From Forficula auricularia (Eukaryota; Arthropoda; Insecta; Dermaptera; Forficulidae): DNA of 64,000 nt. The notes under the pieces were generated by a model that saw only the letters and a program-made list of their open reading frames with translations, was not told the origin of the DNA and did not search any database. Below, piece after piece: positions 36,426 through 48,725 of this stretch. The stretch is from assembly GCA_024734495.1 (NCBI GenBank), contig JALMQS010000828.1:5319603-5383602 (forward strand), read 5' to 3'. Position 1 is the stretch's first letter. Every line of letters begins with the position of its first letter. A program made the translations under genes and the position numbers.

Positions 36426-36787
36426 TTCTCTCAACCTAACTTAACTGTTCTCATCTAGAATTTTACATTGAGCTGTTTCATTAAATGTTTTTTTTTTATT
36501 CTTTGTCTTTTATCGTCAGTAAGAATGCAATGTTGCCAGATCCGACAAACGACGCAGTGAAAATATTTTTGCCTTTCTGCGCATGTGAGAGTAGGGGAAA
36601 GAGCGAACTGCCTTTGAGCTATATTAGGGAACGTCCTTAATATAATTTTGTGCTTCTAATTTATATTTTATATCTATTATATACATTATAATTATAGATT
36701 TTTTTCTATTTTATTTAAAATTGCTTCTCCTGGTCATATTAGAAAAATTATTAATATTTATTTCCAATGTGTATTTTTATTTTTTAG

Positions 36788-37135
36788 TCCGTCATTGAAA
36801 AAGTTGTCTATAAAGTTAGCGAAGATAATGCTAATTGGACCGTTGCACACCGTTCTGCCTGGATTGATTCTCAACTATATGGATTTGCAAGAGCCATAAG
36901 AGCATTTGGGTTAGATCGATTTAAAAAAAATTGTCACCAAATGATCGGCGGTTTTAATTATGTACTTCATTCGATGTTTCCAAAAGGAGATGCCAAATCT
37001 CCAGAAACGATTTCGCAACATTCTACAGGTGTCGCCCAAAAGAAAGAAGCTTTGAAAGACGCCGCTAAAAGAGCCACTGATTTGGCAAAAGCGAAAGCGG
37101 GACCAATTTATGCTTCGTTCCAGCCACAAACATAA
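36788..37135 (+). CDS. prel: PRELI-like protein, last coding exon
   Basis: It follows a tttttag acceptor at 36787, in phase 0. It encodes SVIEKVVYKVSEDNANWTVA, the WIDS-LYGFARAIRAFGLDRF block and a C-terminal Lys/Ala-rich helix (KEALKDAAKRATDLAKAKAG) typical of PRELID1, where it takes the place of a LEA-like repeat. The stop is TAA at 37133. A polyadenylation signal AATAAA lies at 37183-37188, about 50 bases downstream. The gene is convergent with the DDX56 helicase. Confidence 0.93.
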   Translation, partial: SVIEKVVYKVSEDNANWTVAHRSAWIDSQLYGFARAIRAFGLDRFKKNCHQMIGGFNYVLHSMFPKGDAKSPETISQHSTGVAQKKEALKDAAKRATDLAKAKAGPIYASFQPQT

Positions 37136-37244
37136 TACTTTTATGCAATTTATATATATTTATAAAAAAAAAAAAATACGTTAATAAAAATGAGACTGAT
37201 TTGTAGTTATCTAAATGTTCTCAAGCAAAAATATATAAATTGAA

Positions 37245-37395
37245 AGTTTCTTTTTGCCGAGAGTAGCAGAATTTTTATAAATTGAAGGAGAAAATAAAAG
37301 AGTGTGTCTTCTGATGGAAAATAATATATAGTTTCGCTATAAATAAATTAAAAATTTATTTTCCAGCAGAAGACACACTCTTTTATTGTCACCTT
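37245..37395. repeat. Repeat J, copy 1 (inverted)
   Basis: gccgagagtagcagaattt and gcagaagacacactctttta recur at 62475-62560 and, in part, at 57675-57715. Confidence 0.65.
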
Positions 37396-37518
37396 TAAAA
37401 ATATATAATTAAATACTACAATAAATACCTCGATCATCACCGTATTATTGCCACGCAAATTACGGCAATAATCGATAATCGCTACAAGAACAACACTTGA
37501 GGAGTGTCGACTCGAACT

Positions 37519-37600
37519 GAGGGAGTGAACTGCGATTGATATTAGGTGTACATCGTCTTTGGAATTCATTAGACACGTTTTTAGGTCGCGGTTCACCCCT
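37519..37600. mobile_element. MITE K copy 4, internally deleted
   Basis: Ends GAGGGAGTGAACTGCGA and GGTTCACCCCTC, flanked by GACTCGAACT / GACTCAAACT. Confidence 0.8.
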
Positions 37601-37841
37601 CGACTCAAACTAAATGTAATTTTGGTTGAATGTAGAGGGCTAAATCCCACGGCCGCATTTACTCCAATTTAGAGCGTAATAATTGGAATTTTGATATCAA
37701 ATTATAACTGCGATGATCGAGATATTCCTGTATAAATAAATTTACATTAGTATTTCATAGAATAACATTCCAAAAAGTTTCAATAGAAACTTTTTGAAAA
37801 TTATAATATATAAAGGTATATATGTACTTGGATTCTATATA

Positions 37842-38522
37842 TACGCAGATAAGTCAAAATTACCTACACTTTTCGTTCTACAACTTTATTAAACTAAGAT
37901 AGGTGTACAACAGATACATTATTTTTCGATATAGTCTCCACCTTTAGCAATGCACTTGGTCCAGCTTCCGGATGCCTTCTTGGTAGAAGGTTTTCGGTTG
38001 GTCATGAAGCCACTTTTGCACCGCATCCCGAACTTCCATTGAGTTCGTCATGGATAATGTGATAGGCAGAACCGTGACTAATATTTAAAGAAGATGCTAC
38101 CTTATCTATGGTAACTCGCCTATCTGCTGTAATCATCTCTTGAGCTTGCTGAATGTTGTCGTCAGTGGTCGAAGTTGACGGTCCCCCAGCTCCCTCTTTT
38201 TGTGTTACGCTCGTTCGGCCACTTATAAACATTTCGATCCATAAAAAACGCTTTTACGAGATAAAGCACTTTCCCCGTATTGTGACAAAAGTGTCCGGTG
38301 AATTTCAGCACCTTTCACACCCTCTGACCACTCCCCGTTGCTCCTCTTTCGTGCAATCTGACATGCTTATGCTGTTGTAGCTAGACTACAACTGACGCGA
38401 TCGTGAATAAATTCCCCACCACAGACGCGCCAACTCAACGCATGCGCATGCGACCGCCTCCTATCTTAGTTTAATAAAGTTGTAGAACGAAAAGTGTAGG
38501 TAATTTTTGACTTATCCTCGTA
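37842..38522 (-). mobile_element. Internally deleted mariner with ~60-base TIRs
   Basis: TIRs 37842-37902 and 38461-38522 pair over about 60 bases (cctacacttttcgttctaca). TA flanks both ends. The interior encodes the transposase N-terminal HTH (VTIDKVASSLNISHGSAYHI) and, directly after, the C-terminal KWLHDQPKTFYQEG and GGDYIEK end. The DD34D catalytic middle is gone. Confidence 0.88.
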
Positions 38523-38982
38523 TATATTATATAATATACCATAATTGAATTAGCTATTCAAAAGGAATTCTCTAAAATTTGCTTTAAAAATTTCCAAATT
38601 AAATAAAATTGCATTGCTTTTTTTGTTATAATATATATATCTAGTCAAAATTTATATTAAATGCATTTCTAGACATTTCGTATTATTAAATATCTACAGA
38701 AATATAAATTTCTTGTTAAATGTTAAGTAGAGTGTGACATGTAAACTTGAATATTTTGGTAGAAGTTTAACTTGTCGTATTATTCATATACATCACTTTA
38801 TATACTATATATATTTATTATGTACCATACTATTATTTAAATAAAACAAATCATAGAAGTGATTTGAATATTTATTCGTAATAAATATACATTTTTTTTT
38901 TTTTTAATTTAAATTAAAATTGAAAATTTACAAATAAAATTAAAACAATAAAAATAATAAAAACATTTATAAAAATTTATAT
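38523..38982. other. Region between the prel and DDX56 3' ends
   Basis: AT-rich, apart from the DDX56 polyadenylation candidate at 38871. Confidence 0.4.
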
Positions 38983-39057
38983 TTATTTCAATTTCCGTTT
39001 TTTTCCTTTATTTTTATTCATTAGATCCATACACAAAAGCGGATTATTTGATTTTGC
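38983..39057 (-). CDS. DDX56: DDX56 exon 10, C-terminus
   Basis: It encodes 24 residues (AKSNNPLLCMDLMNKNKGKK) and a basic end KRKLK, with TAA at 38983-38985. It aligns with the RAKSQNPLRSF tail of human DDX56, likely part of the nucleolar targeting signal. A minus-strand AATAAA candidate is at 38871-38876. Confidence 0.9.
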   Translation of the reverse strand, partial: AKSNNPLLCMDLMNKNKGKKRKLK

Positions 39058-39116
39058 CTGTAAAAAAAAAAAGAACAAATTAATCATTTTTATTATAAGA
39101 AATTATAGCCCTTAAT

Positions 39117-39610
39117 CAGGTCTATTCTCTAAGCAAAAACGTTAACTTTTAACACCAGACTTCAGCGTTAATTCATTTTAACCCTTGCCTACTAAAATTG
39201 CTATTTTGTAAGCAAAAACGTTAACTCCAAAGCGTTAATATTTAGCCAAAAGTGTTTAAAATTAAAGCCATGTGAGGGTGCAGTTAAAATTTTAACATAG
39301 CATAGGTATTTTGGTGAATTTTATTGTTTTAGCTGTTCTTTTTTTATTAAAAATAGATGAGATACTAGATTGAGAATAACAAATCAAACTATCGCGCGCT
39401 ATCGAGGAGTGTAAAAACTGGAACAAGCAGAAAACGTAGCTATCTTCATAATGGATTTTTAACACCTAGTGTTTAAAAGTAAAATGTTAACTTTGCTGTT
39501 AAAACTTGGTTTAGAGAATAGCATTTTTTAACGCTAGTGTTATTACTTTACTTTTTAACGCCCAATTTAAGATGTTAAATTTTAACTTCTGTTTCTAGAG
39601 AATAGACCTG
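39117..39610. mobile_element. MITE with CAGGTCTATTCTCTA ends
   Basis: TIRs of 15 bases and flanking AAT on each side. The interior is rich in repeated gttaac. The unoccupied site is present at about 28510. It is in the last DDX56 intron. Confidence 0.85.
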
Positions 39611-40198
39611 AATGAGATTTAATTATTTAGGTTATTGGCCATTTAGTTATTCTAGCGACAATTTTTTCTTCAATTTGTAAGACTTCTTCAGGCTTACATT
39701 AATTATATTATGTATTCAGTTATTTTATGTATGCACATAATGAACACACGCTTGTATTGTAAAAACCTAATTTAAATAATTAATTGTTTAGAAACAGCTT
39801 AGTAACAAAACGAATTTATTTACATTCTATCGGTATTTGAACCAAACAATAGATAGAATAATTCTAATTAAAAAGTCTAATGATTAAAGTTAAACCTTCG
39901 AAACCATAGTCTCTAACAAATAAACTATGTTGCAGTCCTTTTGAGAAATTAGCCATTTACAAAAAGTAGCCTTTATGCAAAACGATGTCCAATTGGAAAA
40001 ACATTTATAATTACTCAATTAGGCGAATTGATCGTTATGAATTAAGGCTAACATATAGTGTAGTATAGTAAAGAAATACCAGCCGTGTTGGTGTAAAGCC
40101 TAATCTAAGTAGTTCATTTACCATAATATTGTTTCAGGAAAAAAACCACGAAATAAATACAAATGCATAATATTCAAAATCAAATTTTATTTTATGCT

Positions 40199-40725
40199 AT
40201 TAAGGAGGTTTTTTCGCGTCAATCCACACAAAAAGTTTTACCCTCGTAACCATTATAAATATGAACGGTGCTAAAATTTTAGGTTATGTTTTTTTAACGT
40301 GACTGTACTTTTTACTCTATTATATTCTCTTTATGAATGGATCGTTTCCAAGCGATTGATCTTATATCCCCTCCACTAAAAATAATCGCCCAAATATGTT
40401 TTTTTTATTTTTTATCAAAACTACGATGTAAATAATTTCAATTTCTTTTTTTGAAGTTACTCCGAATATATTATTCTAATAAATAATATTTTTTCATCAA
40501 GATGGTGAAAGTCCTTCAATGAAAAAAAAATAAAATAATGATCATTTTCCCATCCTTTCCCAATCTACCATATGTAAAAAATTTCATTTTTTATTGCAAT
40601 TATTTCATGTTTGGAGTGGTAAATCGTATTCAAATTTTAACAGTGTGTTTATTATGCTTTTAATGACTTATATTCCAAGTTTCGAACACTTCTTGAATTT
40701 TTGCATTTGTGAAAGAACTACTAGA
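40199..40725 (+). mobile_element. TTAAGG-type element O, copy 2
   Basis: It starts ttaaggaggttttttcgcgt and ends tttgtgaaagaactact. The same element lies at 50188-50690 and, inverted, at 49199-49620. Ends resemble those of element N. Confidence 0.75.
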
Positions 40726-40745
40726 ATAATAGAAGAATAAATTAC

Positions 40746-40949
40746 CTGAAATTTTCCTTTAGCAGTCCCTTTACTATTTAAAATAGGTTGTTTTCTTTTA
40801 CGGCCTGTTTTAATGCCTGCCAATTGTTTTAATGTTGAAGGAACAATGTATTCCGGTACATGTTTCAAGTGGCTGTCTAGTTTTACAGTATGGAGTGCTT
40901 TATCATGTCTAAGAGTAGCAAGATCTTTTGGATTTTCTTCAAAATAAGT
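40746..40949 (-). CDS. DDX56: DDX56 exon 9
   Basis: This exon has 68 codons: TYFEENPKDLATLRHDKALH, the HLKHVPEYIVPSTLK block and a basic tail (GRKRKQP), as in DDX56. The donor GTAATT lies only about 20 bases from the end of a TTAAGG-type repeat at 40199-40725. Confidence 0.95.
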
Positions 40950-41394
40950 CTGCAAAGAAATATATCAAAATAGTTACTCATAAAATAATAATATTTGATT
41001 AAGATAATTTTTTTATTTTATTTATAGATGTTAAATAAAACTGGGACGAATTATGTTGGTGTAATATAATTTTATTTACCCTTCCGCCGACTTCGCAGAA
41101 GAAGGATTCCGTTTTGGATCTGTAACGTCGGTTGAAGGCTAAATGAAATTATATTATTTTTCAAACTCCTCTCAAGCGATCAAATACACCCAAGAACTCA
41201 AAAAATATTTTTCCATCACGCTTAGCTTTTGTCTAAAGAGTCAATTTTTATTTTGAATTAGAAATACAGTATAAGGAAAAAGCTTATTTCAGACAAAAGA
41301 ATCGTCGCTCAAACCAATGACCTTGTCTGTAATAATATTTTTTCTTATTCCCTAATTTAAATTCAAAATAGAACTCAGCGTGATTGCCTCCATG

Positions 41395-42660
41395 TGAGAT
41401 GAAAATAAATTGACACGTTCTTATGTGGCCATCCACTTCTGGTTGAGTTTGGTACAAGGGCCTAGATTTTAATTTTTTGACCCTAAACCTCTGCATTTTT
41501 AGTCTTCTGGTAGCCCACTGATTATGTATACAAAATTTGTTTGAGTTTGGTCCAAGGGCCTAGATTTTCATTTTTTGTGCCCTTCCAACCCATTTTGGGC
41601 AGTTTGTTTTTGCATTTTTAAGGTACTGGGGGCCCACTGATTATGTATACAAAATTTGGTTGAGTTTGCTCAAATGGCCTAGATTTTAATTATTTGACCC
41701 CCTCCCCCTAATTTTGGCGCCAGAAAAAAAATATTTTCGTTATTATTGGTTCATTTTATAGTATATTTCATTTTTCTTGTTTTTTTAGTTTGAAAATATT
41801 ATAATTTTAAATTTTAACTCCCCCCTTAATTTTGGGTCGATATGCACCAGAATATAATCAGCTCTTAATCTCAATGCACCAAAACTACGTGTGAAATTTG
41901 GTTTTGATATTTACACTAGTTTTTGAGCTAGCCCGTCCTCAAAATTTGGTAACGCACAAACTATCAGACATTTTGACAAAACAATTATTATCTCGGAAAA
42001 TATAATTTTTTGGATGTTCAGTTATTAGAGCTTTTTGTGGACCGAGATGCCATGGATTCGCCCAATTTTTTTAATCAAAATTTTGTGGACGAGGTAGCTC
42101 AAAAACTAGTGTGAATTTTACAGGTAGTTTTTGTCCCTTGAGTTTAAGAGCTGATTAGATTTTGGTGCATATCGACCCAAAATTAAGGGGGTGGAGAGGG
42201 TTAAAAATTAAAAAGACCATTTGACCAAACTCAACCAAATTTTGTATACATAATCAGTGGGACCCCAGAAGTCTAAAAATGCAAAAACTAACCGCCCAAA
42301 ATGGGGTGGGGGTGGGGTCAAAAAATTAATATCTAGGCCATTTTACCAAACTCAACCAAATTTCGTATACATAATCAGTGGACCCCCAGAAGTCTAAAAA
42401 TGCAAAAACTAACCTCCCAAAATGGGGGGGGGGGTGTTCATGGTTAAAAAATTAAAATCTTCGCCATTTGACCAAACTCAACCAAATTTTGTATACATAA
42501 TCAGTGGGATCCCAGCCAGTCTAAAAAGCAAAAACTAACCCCCCTCCCCTACATGATTATAAATAATTTTATTAAATATTAAATATAAGTGAGGGGCCAG
42601 GTTGTATGGTAAAGTCAAGTGGATGGCCACATCAGAACACGTCAGCTTATTTAACATTGG
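41395..42660. repeat. Two opposed repeat L copies
   Basis: 41395-42010 is on the minus strand and 42060-42660 on the plus strand, both with internal tandem units. It lies in the DDX56 intron 8. Confidence 0.8.
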
Positions 42661-42782
42661 AAACATGCGACCCCCAAATAGTTACAAAATAGATCATGTG
42701 GCCCGTAATATCATATGAGTTTGACATGCCTGGTTTAAAGAAACATCTTATAGCTTATAAGTCAGAATATATCGTATAATAC

Positions 42783-42924
42783 CTTTAGTTTTTTAGAATT
42801 CAACATTTCTTCTTTTAATTCCTTAAGTCGGGCTTCTCGAATCGCAATTCTTGTTACAGCCCTCCAAGCATCATTAGCTCTATAGCGAAAACCTTCTAAT
42901 TGTTCCATTTTAAATTGATATAAT
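42783..42924 (-). CDS. DDX56: DDX56 exon 8
   Basis: This exon has 47 codons reading [20 protein letters not shown] and [20 protein letters not shown], the DDX56/Dbp9-specific region that follows the helicase core. The donor is GTATTA. Confidence 0.95.
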
Positions 42925-42994
42925 CTAAAAAAATCGTACTAAGTATATATTTTTTCGACAAATTAATTTATCTATGTGAGAACAAAATATTTAC

Positions 42995-43237
42995 TTAAAA
43001 ATTTCTTCATCTTCGTCATAACCGTGCCGAAGGGTTTGCTCTACTTGTTCCTTTAAAATTAATTCATGAGTTGACACAAACGATAAAGCTGTGCCAGAAT
43101 TGTTCCCCCTTGCTGTTCTTCCTACTCGATGAATATAAGCACTTACATCCAGTGGAAAATCAAAGTTAATCACATTGGAGACATTATGGAAATCAATCCC
43201 TCTTGAAACGCCGGATTCTTTATCCTTTTTTCGTTTT
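42995..43237 (-). CDS. DDX56: DDX56 exon 7: motifs V and VI
   Basis: A lysine-rich insert (KRKKDKESG) is followed by [19 protein letters not shown] (motif V) and [15 protein letters not shown] (motif VI, with both arginine fingers). It ends with an acidic YDEDEEIFK. The DDX56 family also has a basic insert at this point. Confidence 0.95.
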
Positions 43238-43539
43238 CTAAAAAATAAATTTTAACTATTAGAACGAGATAATTATATCAAATAAGATTATTTTTTTATT
43301 TTAATAGATGAAATTAATTAAACTATATATACATCAGTGGCGGTCCGTGACATTTCAACCAGAAGATGCGTCCAACAGAGAACCCTTCAATTTTTAAAAT
43401 GTTATTTTATTTTTCGATCCTTTTTATAAAATTCATTGATAAACGCAGAATTTTTCGTAATTTTTCAAATTTTAGGGATGTGCGGCATCCATGGACCGCA
43501 CGCCACTATATATGTATATATCTTCTTCTTCTTCTTGTT

Positions 43540-45450
43540 TTTAAACCTATAGGTTTGTATCTTCCAGATCGTCATACCATCTCTTCTTGGGACGATCTTT
43601 ACTTCTTATTTCGACAGGGTTGTTTCTCATCACTTTCTTTACCAGTCGGTCTTCTGGCATTCTTCCCACATGCGCTTACCATTCTGTTCTTCTCTTGATC
43701 CATTCTCCCACCTTTTGTATTCCACATTTTTCTCTAATATCTTCACTCTTCATTATATCGAGCCTGGTCACGTTCATTATCCTTCGCAATCATTTCAGTT
43801 GTTTCTAATAATTAAGAAGTTTTTGCAGTGTCGGGTCTTGTCTCAGCTGCGTATGTTAATATTGGGCGTACTACGGTTTTGTAGACTCGTACCTTGGCCT
43901 CCGTTCTTAAATATTGATTTGACCAGATTGCACTGTTAAGGCAACCGGATATTTTCGAGGCCTTTATTGCTTGATGTTTTATCTCTGATTCTAGGTCTCG
44001 ATGAGAGGTCACTTGGATTCCAAGGTACGTGAAGGACATGACTTGTTCGACAATCGTATCGTATAGATGTAGTTTACATCGGAGTGGTATTTTAGAGATT
44101 GTGAGAGTTTTGGTCTTCTTGGTTGACAGGGTGAGACCGAATTTATGTGCAACACAACTAAATTTATAAAGGATGCGCTGGAGGGAATCTTCATCTTCTG
44201 CAACGAGTGCTGCGTCGTCTGCATAGCAAACGCATGTTAAATTCTCGTCCTCTAGGGAATATCCTTTTAGGTTTTATATTTCTCCAATGATTTCATTCAT
44301 TACTGTGGGATTTTATTCTTCGCTCCTTTCGTTGTAAAGTGCTTTTGAAAATAGGGATTCATTTTCGCCTTGAGAAAGAGGTTTGTTGTTTGCCCGTCAA
44401 AATCTTTCGATGGAATGACAGGTGAGCAGCAGGGACACGCCCCTTTTAGAAAGAAGCCAGCCCGCGAAAAATTATACATACGTCACCTAAAACGAGGGAA
44501 TAATTAACCAATCAGCTTAATTGCTAATTAGAGTAAGGGTTATAAAAGAAGCCAGCTCCTCGAAGCGAATTTAGTTGTTGTCATTCAGTTGTCATGTGTG
44601 GGTTGTCACTTGTTGAAACTCATTGAATGAGGCAGCTCTCTGGGGTGACTGCGATCATCTTGGAACGATTTGGAACGAAACGGCTTGTGTCTAAGAAGTA
44701 ATTTGTATACACGTTCTGTAACGAAGAAGCAATAAATGCGGGCCTTGTGCCGTTATTTCATAAAAAGCATATTTTCAACTGCCTAGTGTGAATTCTTATT
44801 TAAAATAGCATTTTTTCTGGCTTTAACGCCGCCAATAGAGATTCTAATCTCTGAAGATTATCTCCCATCCAAGCCCGGCTCATATCTTTCCTACTAACCC
44901 TTCGAGCCAAACATAATAAAAATCATCCATCATCTTAATCATTTCCTATATTACTATATTAAAAAGCAGAGGGCTAAGAGAGTCTCCCTGCCTAATGCCC
45001 TGGTTCAGTGAGATGCTTCGGGACAGTCTTCCTTCGGTTTTTATTCTGGCGGTGTTGTTGGAATAAATATCTTGTTTTAGGTTTATGAGATTGTCTGGGA
45101 TTTTAAACTTTTCCAAGATTTTTATGACGTGCTTCAGTTGTACTTTATCGAACGCTTTTTCGATATCGATAAAACAGAAAAACGCCGGCTTATTAAATTC
45201 ATAGGCCTTTTCGCATAGCTGTCTTATGTCGACACAGGATCGACCTTTCCTGAAACCTTGTTGTTCGTCATGTAAGTTTTGTTTAGCAGATTAATTCCAC
45301 GGTAGTTGTTGGGGTTAAGTTTTTCGCCCTTCTTGAATACTATATTCGTTTTCCACTCTTCTGGGATTGTCAATATTCTGAATATTTGATCAATTAGTAC
45401 ATATATTTGCTCCCAGAGATGTGGTCCTCCGTATTTTAACATTTTATTAG
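43540..45450 (-). pseudogene. LINE reverse-transcriptase fragment with an insertion
   Basis: The minus strand gives GGPHLWEQIYVLIDQIFRIL, NNYRGINLL, FIDIEKAFDKV and GIRQGDSLSPLLFNI, then after about 490 foreign bases CYADDAALVAEDEDSLQRIL and SFTYLGIQVTSHRDLESEI. This is the RT domain of an insect LINE with several frame breaks. It lies in DDX56 intron 6, in the same orientation as that gene. Confidence 0.8.
44345..44840 (+). mobile_element. LTR-like insertion in the LINE
   Basis: It has a TATAAAAG box at 44541 and AATAAA at 44731 about 190 bases downstream, the arrangement of a retrotransposon LTR, and it splits the LINE's RT. Exact ends and duplications were not resolved. Confidence 0.45.
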
Positions 45451-45974
45451 TAATGTATATATAATAATAATAAATATAAAAGTAATTGTATCTCTAACAG
45501 TAAATTATAAAAATTGATATTGACCTTAGGAGAGACACTTGAATGTGACCGAAACAGTCAATTAATCTTTTAAAAAATTAAAAAAGGATACAAAAAATAT
45601 AGTTTAATTAATTTTTTCATTTTCCCGATTTTTTATAAATAAATGTGTCTATAGAAATTTCTATAAAAATTCATGAAAAGGATAAAATAAATCAATTGAA
45701 TACAGATACAATTGAAGGGTTTATTGTAATAACATGACAAGCAACATGATTTTTATTCAAACATTTTTTTTGTAAAAATATACTTCAATATTTGCCTTTT
45801 ATCCAACCATCGTTGCTTTGAATATAAAAAAGCATCGATTAAAAATAGTTGCTACTAAAATCGCTAGTATTTAATTTCATAGATTTTTTAGAACTTAAAA
45901 GACTATTATCTTAGGTTTTCAGTTTTGTTGCTTATTATGTTATTGTAATAAGCCCTTGAATTAATAAAAAGTCT

Positions 45975-46022
45975 ATGTACTCGTGAAGATCGGTTAACAA
46001 CCCGAAATATATTGAGGTTTAT
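45975..46022 (+). ncRNA. Degenerate family F hammerhead motif
   Basis: GUGAAGA, a GGUU..AACC hairpin, GAAAUAUAUUGAG. The first core base is changed. Confidence 0.4.
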
Positions 46023-46029
46023 TATAACT

Positions 46030-46778
46030 TTTTAAGGTAGTTGTTCCGCCAAATGGGTTTTTCTTAGGATTTTTTGAAATTTAGAGAGATTATTATTTAA
46101 ATACTTCTGCATCGAATGGTGGCAAAACGAAATTTATGAACAATATAGTTCCGGAGATATTAAATTTCAAAAATAGAGTTTTTCAGACTCTTATACATTG
46201 CACTATACGGATATCGGAAAATTTACATACATATTTAATTATAATTAAGAAACCCTTCTTACCATTTTTATAAAAAACTAAACCAACATTAAACAATAGC
46301 CAATACATATTTTAAGACAATTTTGATTCATAGTTACAACACAGTTTCTGAGATAATAATGAATAAATAATGAAAAATGTATAAAAAAAATCTACACTAA
46401 AAACAATTTGGCAACAGCGCATTTATTTAACCAGCGAAAAATGTTTAAAGCGCGCATGCGCTAGATTTTTTCAAAATTATCATTTTCATAAGGTGTAACG
46501 TAGGCGTCGATTACATTTGTTAAAAAATAACAAAACGATTTTATAGAAATAAATCGACCTTTAAAATGTATTTTATCTGTCATTTTAATATAAAGATATT
46601 CAATATCCTACAATGGTGCCAGATTTGTCAAAAGTGCACGGGATTGGCTAGAATTGGTACATAAAGAGCAAAAAGTTTTGGGCTTATGAATTATGAATCC
46701 TTATTGTCTGTTCTATATATATATACTCTGGCATTAACTTTTTGCTAGTATTGTCGCGAAACAACTACCTTAAATCTT
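46030..46778. mobile_element. TTAAGG-type element N, copy 1
   Basis: It is bounded by TTAAGGTAGTTGTTCCGC and GCGAAACAACTACCTTAA. Related copies are at 51296-51998 and, inverted, 57802-58537. No transposase. Confidence 0.8.
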
Positions 46779-46912
46779 TCATTTCTGTGAAATGCCATAA
46801 AAACATCACTGAATTTTAATTTAGATAATGTTTCCCATAAACTAACACCATATTCTCTTAATTTACTTGAATTAATAGCTTATTTCCTAGGAGAAAGTGA
46901 AATCTAACATAC

Positions 46913-47080
46913 GATTTGGATAATCCCTCTGGTTTCTCCAATGCTTTTTCATCTGAGGCAATAATAATATCATAGAGTCCTTTATTAAACTGTGAGACGG
47001 TGTGACATCGAATTGAACTGGGCAATTCCGAATTCAAAGCGCAGGAAGGGATTCCAAATTGTTCCAAAAATATCCTTAAT
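46913..47080 (-). CDS. DDX56: DDX56 exon 6
   Basis: It encodes [20 protein letters not shown] and [20 protein letters not shown], the RecA-2 core of the family. The acceptor is ttgttaacag. The donor GTATGT splits a serine codon completed by exon 7. Confidence 0.94.
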
Positions 47081-47330
47081 CTGTTAACAAATGTACAAAA
47101 CAATAAATAATTTTACAAACGCTGATAAAGGAAAGATAGCTGTCCAAAAATTTATAAATTAGGAAGGAGAGGAATTCAGTCAGTAAAGGAAGCCTCTGTC
47201 GAATAAAAACTCCAAATTATGTATAGAAAACAGTTTCTGCTTTAAATAAATAATGCCATCTTCAGGTTCTAATAAGCTGTAATGACCTTAAAATGTAAGA
47301 ATATCAATTCAAAACAAAATAAATTATTTT

Positions 47331-48218
47331 GAAAGTTTATAACGGGAAAATAAGGACAAGTTTTTATGTGTGACTTTTTTATTTATCAGCCAACGTTTCG
47401 TCGACTTTGCCGACTTCTTCAGGGCTTCTACAATTATAAGAACATTATTAATATCAAGTTACAAAATTACAATTACAATTCCAGAACAAACATGTATTAA
47501 TAGTTTACCCACCAAATAGTCATGCCACACATTCGTCTAAATTTTCTTGTAATTTAATTACCGAACGTTGAAAATTTGTTAGGATTCTATCTGCCTGTCT
47601 CTTGAAAGGATGACTGCCCAGTTGCAGAGGAAAAATGTTTTTAAGTTATAATTTAAAAAACATTTTTGAAGTGAATACTTCTATAGGCTCGCCAGGTACA
47701 CATTTTTCCCGAGGAGTGAATCGAGAAAAAACCGACCGAACGAACGAACGAAAAAGCGACCGTAACGAAATCGAGGCAGATCATCTCTCTCTCTCTCTCC
47801 CCTCCACTGCGCTCTCCTCGCCGCGCAAGGCATCACATCTCTCTCTCTCCCCCCTCCACTACAAATTCCACAACACCTATTTCAGTATTCACTTCTATCA
47901 GATGTCCCCGAGACAGCCAAATATTTTTTCCTCTGCAACTGGGCAGTCATCCTTTCAAGGCAGATAGAATCCTAACAAATTTTCAACGTTCGGTAATTAA
48001 ACTACAAGAAAATTTAGATGAATGTGTGGCATGACTATTTGGTGGGTAAACTATTAATACATGTTTGTTCTGGAATTGTAATTGTACTTTTGTAACTTGA
48101 TATTAATAATGTTCTTATAATTGTAGAAGCCCTGAAGAAGTCGTAAAGTCACGACGTTGGCTGATAAATAAAAAGTCACACATAAAAACGTGTCCTTATT
48201 TTTCTGTTATAAATTTTC
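47331..48218. mobile_element. Family B hammerhead element 2, long inverted dimer
   Basis: ~300-base arms around a unique centre (47640-47925) with (CT)n and gaacgaacgaac runs. A ribozyme motif is in the left arm and its damaged partner (48124-48162, core deleted) in the right. Confidence 0.85.
47388..47426 (-). ncRNA. Hammerhead ribozyme motif B2
   Basis: CUGAAGA, stem II GUCG/CGAC, GAAAC, ACGU, GUU, stem I AGCC/GGCU. Core intact. Confidence 0.72.
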
Positions 48219-48363
48219 AAATTAATACAAATTATGGACGGAAATTATAATAATAAAATAAAATAATAATAATTGGTTCTTACAATATTTGCAAACTCAA
48301 TACATTGAGTGCAGGCAGAGTTGTTATGTATTATTAAACACAAAATTATAAAAAACATATAAA

Positions 48364-48570
48364 AGGCCAGTTGTATGTCGGTTGGTAAAGTCTTTGTAAA
48401 AGTTGACAAAAGGTAAAACCTTAGAATTCACCTTGTGCCTGGCCGGATGACCAATCAGATGAAAGTGCGTGTCATCTGATTGGCCATCCCGCCGGGCACA
48501 AGGTGAATTCTAAGGTTTTACCCTTTGTCAACTTTTACAAAGACTTTACCAACCGACATTCAACTGGCCC
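48364..48570. mobile_element. Palindromic MITE
   Basis: ~95-base arms; the left starts aggccagttgtatgtcggtt. The centre is gtgcgtg near 48467. Single copy in the window. Confidence 0.8.
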
Positions 48571-48725
48571 TTAGTAGACTAGAATTAATGTGTAATCTAA
48601 GTGGTTTCATCTTTTCTAGAAAATAACTCAACCACCGAAGCATCAAATCTTCAAATGGGTATAAGATGGCCTATATTTATTAACTGAGTTTCATAAATTA
48701 TAATTTATTTTAAATTAAAACTTAC

